In this document: positions 41,787 to 49,551 of the stretch, in pieces | Layout of the letters: every line of letters begins with the position of its first letter | Position numbering within the stretch: the first letter of the stretch is position 1 | NCBI GenBank assembly: GCA_017428325.1 | Contig: JAFRRA010000004.1 | Location: 1 to 64,000 of the forward strand | Reading direction: 5' to 3' | DNA length: 64,000 nucleotides | Source of the DNA: Bacteroidales bacterium | Lineage (GTDB): Bacteria; Bacteroidota; Bacteroidia; Bacteroidales; UBA932 | The notes under the pieces: generated by a model | Told to the model about the DNA's origin: nothing | The model's input: only the letters and a program-made list of their open reading frames with translations | Database searches by the model: none | Program-made: the position numbers and the translations under genes

Positions 41787-42017
41787 TTATTCCTCCTTTT
41801 TACGGTAGACGGTTATACATCCGTCAGGACAAACTACAGCACAAGAAGTACAGCCTGTGCAAGTGTCTTCCTTTACGGTGACAGCATAGTTGTACCCCTT
41901 ACGGTTCACGCTCTTGTCGGAAAGTGCGAGAACCTGGAATGGACACGCAATCACACACAAGCCGCATCCCTTGCAGCGCTCGGTGTTGATTACGGTCGCA
42001 CCTTTCATCTTAGCCAT
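41787..42017 (-). CDS. vorD: 2-oxoacid oxidoreductase delta subunit (2x[4Fe-4S] ferredoxin)
   Basis: 76-residue ferredoxin-like subunit with two [4Fe-4S] motifs: CKGCGLCVIACPF at about 15-27 and CTGCTSCAVVCPD at about 54-66. It relays electrons from the TPP subunit to free ferredoxin. It is the first vor gene, 3 bp before vorB and 29 bp after the TPR gene. Confidence 0.92.
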   Translation of the reverse strand: MAKMKGATVINTERCKGCGLCVIACPFQVLALSDKSVNRKGYNYAVTVKEDTCTGCTSCAVVCPDGCITVYRKKEE

Positions 42018-42046
42018 AGTGTTATAATTAGTATTGGTTTGAATTT

Positions 42047-42319
42047 CTATTGGTTGTACATATCCTTGTTGAAGAAGTCCAGTATGTCGTTGGCCATATC
42101 GTAAGCCTGTTTGGCCGGGGATTCAGGATTAATTGCAATTGCCTCAAGGTAATTGTTTATGGCTCCCTGCCAGTCCCCCTTTTTCCGGTATGCGTTACCC
42201 AGGATGTAATAGGCAAAGTCCAGGTCTTCCGTCTGGGAAGAAATGTAATTCTTCGCCTCTGCGATGGCCTTTTCCGCTCCTTCCTCAAAGAGGATCTTCT
42301 CCAGGTCCCGGGCAGTCAT
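42047..42319 (-). CDS. Small tetratricopeptide-repeat protein
   Basis: About 90-residue protein with two TPR-like helical hairpins (LDFAYYILGNAYRKKGDWQGAI and NNYLEAIAINPESPAKQ). TPR units bind proteins; in this position it may help assemble or anchor the oxidoreductase, which is inference. ATG at 42319 follows GAAGAAGA and is preferred to the longer in-frame ATG, which would start inside the ilvE 3' end. It sits between ilvE and vorD. Confidence 0.8.
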   Translation of the reverse strand: MTARDLEKILFEEGAEKAIAEAKNYISSQTEDLDFAYYILGNAYRKKGDWQGAINNYLEAIAINPESPAKQAYDMANDILDFFNKDMYNQ

Positions 42320-42338
42320 CTGTCTTCTTCGCTGAGTC

Positions 42339-43376
42339 TTAGCAGTCAACAAACATTATCCATCCGAAAGGATCATCGATTATACCCTTCTGGATACCTA
42401 TCATCTTCTCGTACAGGGCGCGGGACTTAGGACCGCACTCGTCGCCGAACTTGTATACGTGGCTTGGAGTCTCGTCCTCAAGACGGATCTTGTCGTCAAT
42501 CCGGCAGATAGGAGTGATCACCACTGCAGTGCCGCAAGAGTTGGCCTCGTCCATCTCAGCAAGCTCGGTAACAGGTATCGGCCTCATTTCCACCTTCATT
42601 CCTAGGCTCTCGGCTATGGTCCTCAAGCTGGCGTTGGTAATTGAAGGGAGCACGCTGTTGCTGTCCGGAGTGACGTATGTATTGCCCTTTACTGCAAAGA
42701 AGTTGGAAGAACCGAACTCCTCTATATACTGATGCGTCAAGGCATCGGTGAACAGAAGCTCCCTGTAACCCTGCTTGTGGGCAAGGTTGTATGGATGGAG
42801 GCTCTGCGCGTAGTTTGCACCGACCTTGTAGCTTCCGCTGCCGTTTGGAGCGGCCCTGTCGTGATTCCTGCTGATTACTGCAGTACCCGGAACCAGTATC
42901 TTGTCTCCAGAGTATGTTCCTACAGGAGAGGCCATTACCATGAATGTTGATTCTGAAGAGGAACGGATTCCGAGCTGAGGGTTGGTACCGACAAGAAGCG
43001 GCCTCAGATACAGGGAAGCTGTTGTTTCAAATGGAGGGATATACTCGGCATTGGCCTTTACGACCATAACGCACATCTCTATGAACTGCTCGATGGAAGG
43101 ACATGCAAGATCCAGGTAGCCTGCGCTGCGGATCATTCTCTTTGCATTTTCCTCAGGACGGAAAAGACGCACCTTGCCGTCTGCCCCCCTGAATGCCTTC
43201 ATTCCCTCGAAACATCCGGATGCATAATGAAACGCTCCCGCATATGGACTTACCGGGATATCGGCATCAGGTATCAGCTTGGCTGGAGACCATTTGCCAT
43301 CCTTGAATGTGCTGTAAGCAATGTAATCTGTCTTTGTGTAAGAGAAAGATAACTTTCCCCATTCAATATTCTTCAT
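42339..43376 (-). CDS. ilvE: Branched-chain amino acid aminotransferase
   Basis: 345-residue PLP enzyme of fold type IV that interconverts Val, Leu and Ile with their 2-oxoacids using 2-oxoglutarate/Glu. The PLP lysine is Lys184 in GSYKVGANYA; AFHYASGCFEGMKAFRG, LYLRPLLVGT, EEFGSSNFFAV and SCGTAVVITPI are conserved blocks. Length is typical. Heading an operon with a 2-oxoacid:ferredoxin oxidoreductase suggests a catabolic role feeding branched-chain 2-oxoacids to that enzyme, or reductive synthesis in reverse. A full promoter (TTTG-N19-TATATTTG) is at 43420-43450. Confidence 0.95.
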   Translation of the reverse strand: MKNIEWGKLSFSYTKTDYIAYSTFKDGKWSPAKLIPDADIPVSPYAGAFHYASGCFEGMKAFRGADGKVRLFRPEENAKRMIRSAGYLDLACPSIEQFIEMCVMVVKANAEYIPPFETTASLYLRPLLVGTNPQLGIRSSSESTFMVMASPVGTYSGDKILVPGTAVISRNHDRAAPNGSGSYKVGANYAQSLHPYNLAHKQGYRELLFTDALTHQYIEEFGSSNFFAVKGNTYVTPDSNSVLPSITNASLRTIAESLGMKVEMRPIPVTELAEMDEANSCGTAVVITPICRIDDKIRLEDETPSHVYKFGDECGPKSRALYEKMIGIQKGIIDDPFGWIMFVDC

Positions 43377-43419
43377 ATTCTGTCAAAAAATAAATTTGCT
43401 ATTGGTTTTATAGTTGATA

Positions 43420-43450
43420 CAAATATAACAAATTTTCAACTTAACCCAAA
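43420..43450 (-). promoter_or_regulatory. Promoter of the ilvE-TPR-vor operon
   Basis: A complete Bacteroidetes promoter on the minus strand: -33 TTTG (43447-43450), 19-bp spacer, -7 TATATTTG (43420-43427). The leader to the ATG at 43376 is about 37 bp. Confidence 0.75.
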
Positions 43451-43481
43451 ATTTTTGAAAAAAATTGAAAGCAAAAAAGGC

Positions 43482-43496
43482 AAAATCGGCGATTTT
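43482..43496. promoter_or_regulatory. Palindrome between divergent operons, candidate operator
   Basis: A perfect 7+1+7 palindrome (AAAATCG G CGATTTT) lies between the ilvE promoter and the -7 box of the fatty acid transporter. Its place suits a repressor or activator site for both units. No regulator gene is adjacent. AT-rich arms make a chance occurrence possible. Confidence 0.35.
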
Positions 43497-43528
43497 TACC
43501 ATCAAGAACACCTTCCCCTCTTTTTAAG

Positions 43529-43536
43529 TATATTTG
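43529..43536 (+). promoter_or_regulatory. -7 box for the short-chain fatty acid transporter
   Basis: TATATTTG, 20 bp before the ATG at 43557. It falls inside the longer in-frame reading from 43455 and so rejects that start. No clear -33 box. Confidence 0.55.
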
Positions 43537-43556
43537 CCGCGTCAAAACAAAGTCCT

Positions 43557-44903
43557 ATGTTTCAGAGAATAATCAAGGCGTGTGTGAAAGTGGTCCAGAA
43601 ATACCTTCCGGACCCGTTCATTTTTGCAATAATCCTGACCCTTATCGCAGTTGCCATTGCCATACCGGTTTGCCACCAAAGTCCGGTGGAGGTAATCGAG
43701 CATTGGGGCAACGGCGTTTGGAGCCTCCTTGCATTTGCCATGCAGATGGCTCTGGTGCTGGTTTGCGGCTCAACCCTGGCCGCCGCCCCGCTGGTAAAGA
43801 GAGGTATCTCCGCCCTGGCATCCCTGCCAAAATCCCCTGCCGGTGCAATTGCCCTTGTGACAGGCATATCCGCAGTAGCCTGCTGGCTTAACTGGGGTTT
43901 CGGACTGATTGTGGGAGTGATATTCGCCAAGGAAATCGCCAAGAAACTCAGAGGCGTGGACTACCGCCTGCTGATAGCCTCCGCATACAGCGGATTCGTG
44001 GTCTGGCATGCCGGCCTTTCCGGATCCATTCCCCTTACGATGGCCACTCCGGGCGCAGGTCTTAAGGAAATCACAAGAGGAGCTGTAGAGAACCCAATAC
44101 CTATTTCAAATACTATCCTGGACCCTCACAACCTGGTTATGGTGGTTCTGATTATCGCGGCCCTGGTGCTGGTCAATTCCCTGATGCACCCTAAGGGAGA
44201 GAATGTAATCGCGATAGATCCTGCCCTGCTACAGGAGGAAAACCAAACTCCGAAGACGAAGCCATCTTCCCCTGCCGAGCATCTGGAGAACAGCAGGATT
44301 CTCAGTTGGGTTATTTCCATTATGGGACTTTCATTCCTGGTTATCAAGCTCGTAAAGGGCGGAAGCATAGACCTTAACTTTGTGATTATGCTCTTCCTTT
44401 TTGCCGGAATCATACTCCACGGCAACCCTCTGTCTTACGTAAGGGCATTTGGGAAGAGCGCCACTGGAGCTGCCGGAATCCTTCTCCAGTTCCCGTTCTA
44501 CGCAGGTATAATGGGTATCATTATGGGCGTGGGAGAAAGCGGAATATGCCTCGGGACAGAGGTCAGCAACGCCTGCATCTCAATATCCAACCACACAACC
44601 TACCCGCTTCTGACATTCCTATGCGCCGCTATTCTGAACATGTTTGTTCCGTCCGGCGGAGGCCACTGGGCAATCCAGGCCCCTATAATGTTCACGGCAG
44701 GTGCACAGCTTAATGTCGATCCGGGCCTTACGGGAATGGCAATCGCCTGGGGAGACGCCTGGACAAACCTCATCCAGCCGTTCTGGGCCCTGCCTGCACT
44801 GGCTATAGCCAAGCTTAACGCAAGGGACATAATGGGTTTCTGCCTGATAGACCTTGTGGTATCCGGAGCGATGATCTGCGCAGGCCTCCTGATCTGGGCC
44901 TAG
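43557..44903 (+). CDS. Short-chain fatty acid transporter, AtoE/TIGR00366 family
   Basis: 448-residue inner-membrane protein with about twelve helices. Family blocks are LPDPFIFAIILTLIA near the start, NWGFGLIVGVIFAKEIAKKL, HAGLSGSIPLTMATPG and FVPSGGGHWAIQAPIM. AtoE-type carriers move short-chain fatty acids such as butyrate or acetoacetate. Divergent from an operon that would make branched-chain acyl-CoA, it may handle isobutyrate or isovalerate, which is inference. ATG at 43557 is set by the -7 box at 43529. Its stop overlaps the convergent ABC gene by 4 bp. Confidence 0.9.
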   Translation: MFQRIIKACVKVVQKYLPDPFIFAIILTLIAVAIAIPVCHQSPVEVIEHWGNGVWSLLAFAMQMALVLVCGSTLAAAPLVKRGISALASLPKSPAGAIALVTGISAVACWLNWGFGLIVGVIFAKEIAKKLRGVDYRLLIASAYSGFVVWHAGLSGSIPLTMATPGAGLKEITRGAVENPIPISNTILDPHNLVMVVLIIAALVLVNSLMHPKGENVIAIDPALLQEENQTPKTKPSSPAEHLENSRILSWVISIMGLSFLVIKLVKGGSIDLNFVIMLFLFAGIILHGNPLSYVRAFGKSATGAAGILLQFPFYAGIMGIIMGVGESGICLGTEVSNACISISNHTTYPLLTFLCAAILNMFVPSGGGHWAIQAPIMFTAGAQLNVDPGLTGMAIAWGDAWTNLIQPFWALPALAIAKLNARDIMGFCLIDLVVSGAMICAGLLIWA

Positions 44904-46789
44904 CCTGTAATCTGGTTTCCTGTAAAGAGCTGATAGTACTTGCCTTTAAGGGCGAGGAGCTCGTTGTGCTTTCCCCTTTCTATTATCCTTCCGTGATCCA
45001 TTACCATAATGTAATCGGCGTTCAGGATGGTGGAAAGCCTGTGGGCTATCACAAACGTTGAGCGGCCCTTCATCAGTTCATCCATTCCCTGCTGGATGAG
45101 CTTTTCAGTGCGGGTATCGATTGAAGACGTGGCCTCGTCCAGAATAAGGACAGGCGGAGCCGCCACGGCTGCCCTGGCGATTGCCAGCAGTTGCCTTTCA
45201 CCCTGGGACAGGTTGCCGCCGTCCCCTGAAATCACGGTATCGTAACCGAACGGAAGACGGTGGATGAAGCTGTGAGCGCAAACCAGTTTGGCAGCCTCGA
45301 TGCATTCAGTGTCTGTGGCATCCAGCCTGCCGTAGCGGATATTGTCTATGATCCTTCCGGAGAAAAGATGGGTTTCCTGAAGCACTATGCCAAGGCTTCG
45401 CCTCAGGGAATCTTTCTCTATATCCTTGATATCCAGGCCATCGTAAGTTATCTTTCCATCCTGGATCTCGTAGAACCGGTTGATGAGGTTGGTGATGGTT
45501 GTCTTGCCGGCTCCGGTACCGCCCACAAAGGCAATCTTCTGCCCTGGATAGGCTGTAAGGTTGATGTCGTAGAGCACTTGCTTGCCTTCCACATAACTGA
45601 AGTCCACATCGCTGAGGCTTACCTCTCCCTTAAGCGGAATCGCCTTTTCTTCAGTGGTTTTCCAGCACCACTGACATTCTCCGGTTTTCTCCAGGGTAAC
45701 CTTGCCGGCATTTTCCTCCTCCTTCTGGTCCATAAGGTCGTAAACCCTGTCGCTTCCGGCGCTTGCCATCACGATGCTGTTGATTTCGTTGCTTATCTGG
45801 GTTACAGGCCTTGTGAAGTTCTTGTGCAGGGTCAGGAAGGCAACCAGGGTTCCAAGCGTCAGGATCGAGCCGTTAAGGCCGCAGAAATACCAGCCGGTCA
45901 AAGACGACAGGGCGATGGCCGCTCCCACCGTGGCTATGAACACATATCCCAGATTGCCAAGGTTGCCGTTTACAGGCATCACGATGTTGCCTATCTTGTT
46001 GGCATTGTAGACACTCTTGCGGAGTTCCTCGTTAAGTTCCGAGAACTGGGCTATTGCCTTGTCTTCATGACAGTAAACCTTTACCACCCTCTGGCCGGAA
46101 ACCATCTCCTCAATGAAGCCGTTGACCTTGCCCAGCATCTCCTGCCTGCGTTTGAAATACTTCTTGGAAAGTCCGCCCAGTTTCCTTGTTACATAGTACA
46201 TCAGGAATGCCATTACAACGGATATTGCGCTTAACGGAAGACTGAGCACGATCATGCTCACGAAAGTTGAAATAATGGTTACCAGGCTCTGGAACAGGCG
46301 CGGGATTGTCTGGCCTATTACCTGCCTCAAGGTGTCCACATCGTTGGTGTAGACGCTCATTATGTCTCCGTGGCTCCGGGAGTCGAAGTAGCTCAGAGGC
46401 AGCCTCTCCATATGCTCGAACAGGTTATGCCTCAGTGTCTTGAGAGTTCCCTGGCTAATATATACCGTCATTATGCTGTGCAAATACGAGGCTCCCATTC
46501 CAATGATGAGAACTGCAGCCAGTTTGACCAGCGCTATTGCCAAAGGGGAATAGTCCGGAGAGGCCTGCCCTATCATCGGCACTACATAGTCGTCAAGCAG
46601 GGTTTTGGTAAACAGAGTTGATGCCAGAGTCGCAAGGGTGGACACCAGAATGCATAGCAAGACTATCGCGATTTTCCATTTGTTATTCTTGAGAATAAGC
46701 CCAAAAAGCCTGGCCACAGTGGAGAGCTTAAGCTTTCCCTGCGCAGGCACAAATCCCCTTTCTTTCATATTTGGACTACCCATTCTCAT
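44900..46789 (-). CDS. ABC exporter half-transporter, catalytic partner
   Basis: 629-residue type IV ABC half-transporter with a six-helix membrane domain (about 30-360) and a nucleotide-binding domain (about 385-625). Walker A is GGTGAGKTTI, the signature LSQGERQLL and Walker B ILDEATSSID with an intact catalytic Glu. Together with the next gene it forms a heterodimeric exporter of drug- or lipid-type substrates. ATG at 46789 follows GGAGAGGGAG with a 6-nt spacer, giving a 14-bp overlap with the partner gene. A later in-frame ATG at 46768 is the alternative. Confidence 0.9.
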   Translation of the reverse strand: MRMGSPNMKERGFVPAQGKLKLSTVARLFGLILKNNKWKIAIVLLCILVSTLATLASTLFTKTLLDDYVVPMIGQASPDYSPLAIALVKLAAVLIIGMGASYLHSIMTVYISQGTLKTLRHNLFEHMERLPLSYFDSRSHGDIMSVYTNDVDTLRQVIGQTIPRLFQSLVTIISTFVSMIVLSLPLSAISVVMAFLMYYVTRKLGGLSKKYFKRRQEMLGKVNGFIEEMVSGQRVVKVYCHEDKAIAQFSELNEELRKSVYNANKIGNIVMPVNGNLGNLGYVFIATVGAAIALSSLTGWYFCGLNGSILTLGTLVAFLTLHKNFTRPVTQISNEINSIVMASAGSDRVYDLMDQKEEENAGKVTLEKTGECQWCWKTTEEKAIPLKGEVSLSDVDFSYVEGKQVLYDINLTAYPGQKIAFVGGTGAGKTTITNLINRFYEIQDGKITYDGLDIKDIEKDSLRRSLGIVLQETHLFSGRIIDNIRYGRLDATDTECIEAAKLVCAHSFIHRLPFGYDTVISGDGGNLSQGERQLLAIARAAVAAPPVLILDEATSSIDTRTEKLIQQGMDELMKGRSTFVIAHRLSTILNADYIMVMDHGRIIERGKHNELLALKGKYYQLFTGNQITG

Positions 46790-48518
46790 CAAAGTCTCCC
46801 TCTCCTCCGGATGTCTGCATAGAGTAGATATCCCGATATATATCGTTATTTTTCAACAGGTTATCGTGGCTGTCAAATCCCTTTACCCGGCCATCGTCCA
46901 TCACGATTATCTTGTCCGCGTGACGGATGCTGAGTATCCTGTGGGATATGATTATCTTGGTTGTGCCCGGAATCTTCTGGGCGAATGTGTCCCTGATCTT
47001 GCCGTCCGTGGCTGTATCCACAGCCGATGTGGAATCGTCAAGGATCAGCACCTTCGGCGATTTCAGAAGGGCCCTTGCGATGCAGAGCCTCTGTTTCTGG
47101 CCGCCGGAGAAATTGGTTCCACCCTGCTCCACCTTGGTATTGTATCCTTCAGGAAGCGTTGAGATGAATTCGTCAGCACAGGCCGCTACGCAGGCCTGGC
47201 GGCATTCCTCTTCCGTGGCGTCTTCCTTTCCCCACCTGAGGTTATCCAGAACGGTTCCGCTGAATAGCGTATTGTTCTGAAGCACAACGGCCACCTCGTT
47301 CCTCAAAGGCTTCAGGGCATAGTTTCTCACATCCACTCCTCCAACCCTTATCGCTCCCTTGCTCACATCATACAGGCGGCTGACAAGGGATCCCAGCGTG
47401 CTCTTTCCGCTGCCGGTTCCGCCTATGATTCCGATTGTCTGGCCTGCTTCAATTGAAATGTTAATGTCTTCCAGGGCATATCCGCCGCCTTCCTTGTATG
47501 AGAAGCATACGTGGTCAAATTCGATGCTGCCGTCTTTTACATTCTCCACAGGGGAATCAATCTCAGTCATATCCGGCTCCTCGTCAATCACCTGTGCAAT
47601 TCTCTTAACGCTGGCTGCGCTCTGTGTCAGCTGCACGAATATCATCGAGAGCATCATCAGAGACTGCAGCACCATCATCACATATGAGAATAGGGAAGTC
47701 AGCTGGCCTGTGGTAAGGCTGCCTTCCACAATGTAATGCGCACCAAACCAGGAAAGTGAAATGATACATCCGTAGACCACCAGGTTCATCACCGGACCGT
47801 TGAGGGCCATAATCGCCTCGGCCTTCACATTCAACCGGAACAGTGAAAGGGCCGCCCTGTCCAGCTTACCCAGTTCGTGATGCTCCCTGACATAGGCCTT
47901 CACCACCCTGATCGCGGAGACATTTTCCTGAACAACAGCATTAAGGCTGTCATATCTGCGGAAAATCTGCTGGAACAGCTTGCTGGCTCTCATAATAATA
48001 AGAGTCAGGAGAGTTGCCAGTATCACGATGGCCACAAGGAAGATAAGGCTCAGCCTGGAGTTTATGAAGAAGCACATCACCACGCTGGATATCAGGTTCA
48101 AAGGGGCACGGAAAGACACCCTGAGAAGCATCTGGATGGCACCCTGCACGTTTGACACGTCCGTTGTCATCCTGGTTACAAGGCCCGCAGTCGAAAACTT
48201 GTCTATGTCAGAGAACGAGAACCTCTGGATGTTCTTGTACATCGCATCCCTGAGATTGGCCGCGATTCCCGTAGATGAATAAGCTGCAAACCTTCCGGCC
48301 AATATGCCGAACAGAAGGCTCAGGAACGCCATCAGAACCATATACAGCCCGTATTTATAAACATTAGGCATGCTTCCGGCATTGATGCCCTTGTCTATAA
48401 TCGAGGCCGTTACATAAGGAATGAGTACCCCAAGAACAACTTCAGCAGCCGTCCAGACCGGAGTGAGAAAGGCCGCTGTCCTGTACTGCTTGAACTGTCT
48501 GTAGATGGTTCTGTACAT
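46776..48518 (-). CDS. ABC exporter half-transporter, degenerate-site partner
   Basis: 580-residue ABC half-transporter with a six-helix membrane domain (about 15-315) and an ATPase domain (about 335-575). Walker A is GGTGSGKSTL and the signature FSGGQKQRL, but Walker B reads ILDDSTSAVD, with Asp where the catalytic Glu is expected. This is the usual asymmetry of heterodimeric exporters: one of the two ATP sites is degenerate. ATG at 48518 is chosen because a TTTG-N20-TATCTTTG promoter lies at 48539-48570. The following partner gene overlaps it by 14 bp. Confidence 0.9.
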   Translation of the reverse strand: MYRTIYRQFKQYRTAAFLTPVWTAAEVVLGVLIPYVTASIIDKGINAGSMPNVYKYGLYMVLMAFLSLLFGILAGRFAAYSSTGIAANLRDAMYKNIQRFSFSDIDKFSTAGLVTRMTTDVSNVQGAIQMLLRVSFRAPLNLISSVVMCFFINSRLSLIFLVAIVILATLLTLIIMRASKLFQQIFRRYDSLNAVVQENVSAIRVVKAYVREHHELGKLDRAALSLFRLNVKAEAIMALNGPVMNLVVYGCIISLSWFGAHYIVEGSLTTGQLTSLFSYVMMVLQSLMMLSMIFVQLTQSAASVKRIAQVIDEEPDMTEIDSPVENVKDGSIEFDHVCFSYKEGGGYALEDINISIEAGQTIGIIGGTGSGKSTLGSLVSRLYDVSKGAIRVGGVDVRNYALKPLRNEVAVVLQNNTLFSGTVLDNLRWGKEDATEEECRQACVAACADEFISTLPEGYNTKVEQGGTNFSGGQKQRLCIARALLKSPKVLILDDSTSAVDTATDGKIRDTFAQKIPGTTKIIISHRILSIRHADKIIVMDDGRVKGFDSHDNLLKNNDIYRDIYSMQTSGGEGDFDENG

Positions 48519-48538
48519 AACAAAGGGGTAACCTGTTT

Positions 48539-48570
48539 CAAAGATAAACAGATTACCCCAAATTTTCAAA
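48539..48570 (-). promoter_or_regulatory. Promoter of the heterodimeric ABC exporter
   Basis: On the minus strand, TTTG (48567-48570), 20-bp spacer, TATCTTTG (48539-48546). It sits between the upstream gene stop (48574) and the ATG at 48518 and rejects the longer in-frame start at 48569. Confidence 0.6.
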
Positions 48571-48573
48571 AGA

Positions 48574-48990
48574 TTATTGGAGCAGTGTCAGAGGTACCTT
48601 TTCCACATAGTCGTACGGAACGTATTTGAACAAATGCCCGAAGACCTTGCCGCTAACCTTGTTGCGGTAAAGGTCCAGCCTGACAACAATAGCCTTATCC
48701 TCATCCTGGAAGGAAGATATCATCCTGCCGGCTGAAATCTCGGAATAAATCACGTCAAATCTTGTATCCGGGAAGAAATGCTCCTCTTTTCTGAACACAC
48801 CATCCTCTCCCTCTAACCTGTATCCGCTCTTTAGAATGAAGAACACTATGATTCCGGCTAAAAGCAGAGTACCACCCAGAATCATCATACCGGTAGATGA
48901 AACTGCAAAGCAGGCCGCTCCGCCAAGAAGCAGCACCAGTGAAACTATATAATCTATGCCTATACGCACTTTTGTTATTTTCTTTTCCAT
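48574..48990 (-). CDS. Hypothetical two-helix membrane protein
   Basis: 138-residue protein I do not recognise. Two hydrophobic helices (about 12-30 and 34-52, separated by a Gly-rich turn) are followed by a soluble domain of about 85 residues (GYRLEGEDGVFRKEEHFF, FDVIYSEISAG, IVVRLDLYRNKVSG, VEKVPLTLLQ). The topology resembles small PH-like or YcxB-like membrane proteins, but no firm match is claimed. It is upstream of the ABC exporter, which has its own promoter. Confidence 0.65.
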   Translation of the reverse strand: MEKKITKVRIGIDYIVSLVLLLGGAACFAVSSTGMMILGGTLLLAGIIVFFILKSGYRLEGEDGVFRKEEHFFPDTRFDVIYSEISAGRMISSFQDEDKAIVVRLDLYRNKVSGKVFGHLFKYVPYDYVEKVPLTLLQ

Positions 48991-49041
48991 AATAATCTGA
49001 ATTAATTTAATATCAATTAACTATAAACCAAGCACTAACGA

Positions 49042-49067
49042 GGCGGACCCGCTTTTTGCAGGCCGCC
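49042..49067 (-). terminator. GC-rich hairpin after the small exported protein gene
   Basis: An imperfect hairpin (GGCGG ... CCGCC outer stem, CC/GG and GC/GC inner pairs, loop TTTTT) lies 25 bp after the stop at 49092. There is no T-run on either side, so it may be a pause or processing site rather than an intrinsic terminator. The rest of 48991-49091 shows nothing else clear. Confidence 0.35.
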
Positions 49068-49091
49068 GGGAGCAGTCATATGGAAAAGAAA

Positions 49092-49442
49092 TCAGATTCT
49101 GAGAACCTTTAGGAAATTGAGCCGTTGCCCGCTGTTGGAAGGAACGGGCTGCTTGACACTGAACACCTTGCAGTGAACGCGTACTCCGCCTTCAAAGGCA
49201 CAATTCAGCTCAGCGATGCTGATTCTGGAAGAAAGGGATGCCTCTACTACAGAAGGAACTGTCACCAGATAAGTCTGATGGGCATCACTTACAGGCCTCT
49301 GTCCCTGGCCAAGGACACAAGTTGAAATGCCATCTTCAGAAGACAAGGTCACTTCCCCTCCTCTATCATGGAACAGTCCTGCCAACAGCATCACTGTCAG
49401 CAGAATCCAGGCATATCTCCGTGTCTTCCCCATTTCTTTCAT
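49092..49442 (-). CDS. Hypothetical small membrane or exported protein
   Basis: 116-residue protein with no recognised family. A basic N-terminus and hydrophobic stretch (about 10-23, WILLTVMLLAGLF) suggest a membrane anchor or uncleaved signal. The rest is Ser/Val-rich with three Cys (ISTCVLG, ELNCAF and RVHCKVF). It has a TATATTTG box 14 bp upstream, which supports a real gene, but a codon-quality check would help: open frames also exist on the other strand here. Confidence 0.5.
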   Translation of the reverse strand: MKEMGKTRRYAWILLTVMLLAGLFHDRGGEVTLSSEDGISTCVLGQGQRPVSDAHQTYLVTVPSVVEASLSSRISIAELNCAFEGGVRVHCKVFSVKQPVPSNSGQRLNFLKVLRI

Positions 49443-49456
49443 CGCGATAACTTATG

Positions 49457-49464
49457 CAAATATA
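49457..49464 (-). promoter_or_regulatory. -7 box for the small hypothetical gene
   Basis: TATATTTG on the minus strand, 14 bp before the ATG at 49442. Confidence 0.5.
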
Positions 49465-49498
49465 CCACAAAAATGAACCCAGTGAACTTGTGACAGGA

Positions 49499-49530
49499 TT
49501 TGTCAAAGAAGTGTGAGATGATTATATTTG
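49499..49530 (+). promoter_or_regulatory. Promoter of the nitroreductase-WYL-LtaS-like run
   Basis: Complete promoter: TTTG (49499-49502), 20-bp spacer, TATATTTG (49523-49530), followed by the ATG at 49552. It overlaps an in-frame TTG start at 49528, which is therefore rejected. Confidence 0.75.
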
Positions 49531-49551
49531 CGTATATACATTTCAACGATT

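Noticed and set aside
39925..42104. Several long plus-strand open frames opposite the vor genes
   Set aside because: The vor subunits on the minus strand are unmistakable. The plus frames show no family motif or promoter.
43455..43556. 34 extra N-terminal residues on the fatty acid transporter
   Set aside because: A TATATTTG promoter box lies inside this stretch, and the family begins at the ATG at 43557.
45260..46234. 324-residue plus-strand open frame inside the ABC exporter gene
   Set aside because: Antisense shadow of a clear ABC transporter; no start signals and no domain.
48519..48569. Longer N-terminus for the ABC half-transporter
   Set aside because: A TTTG-N20-TATCTTTG promoter occupies this stretch, and the membrane domain begins normally at the ATG at 48518.
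49029..49068. A 14-codon minus-strand open frame beside the GC-rich hairpin
   Set aside because: Too short, no ribosome-binding site and no related copy in the window.
49125..49450. Plus-strand open frames opposite the 116-residue hypothetical gene
   Set aside because: The minus-strand frame has a hydrophobic N-terminal segment and a -7 box at the right distance; the plus frames have neither.
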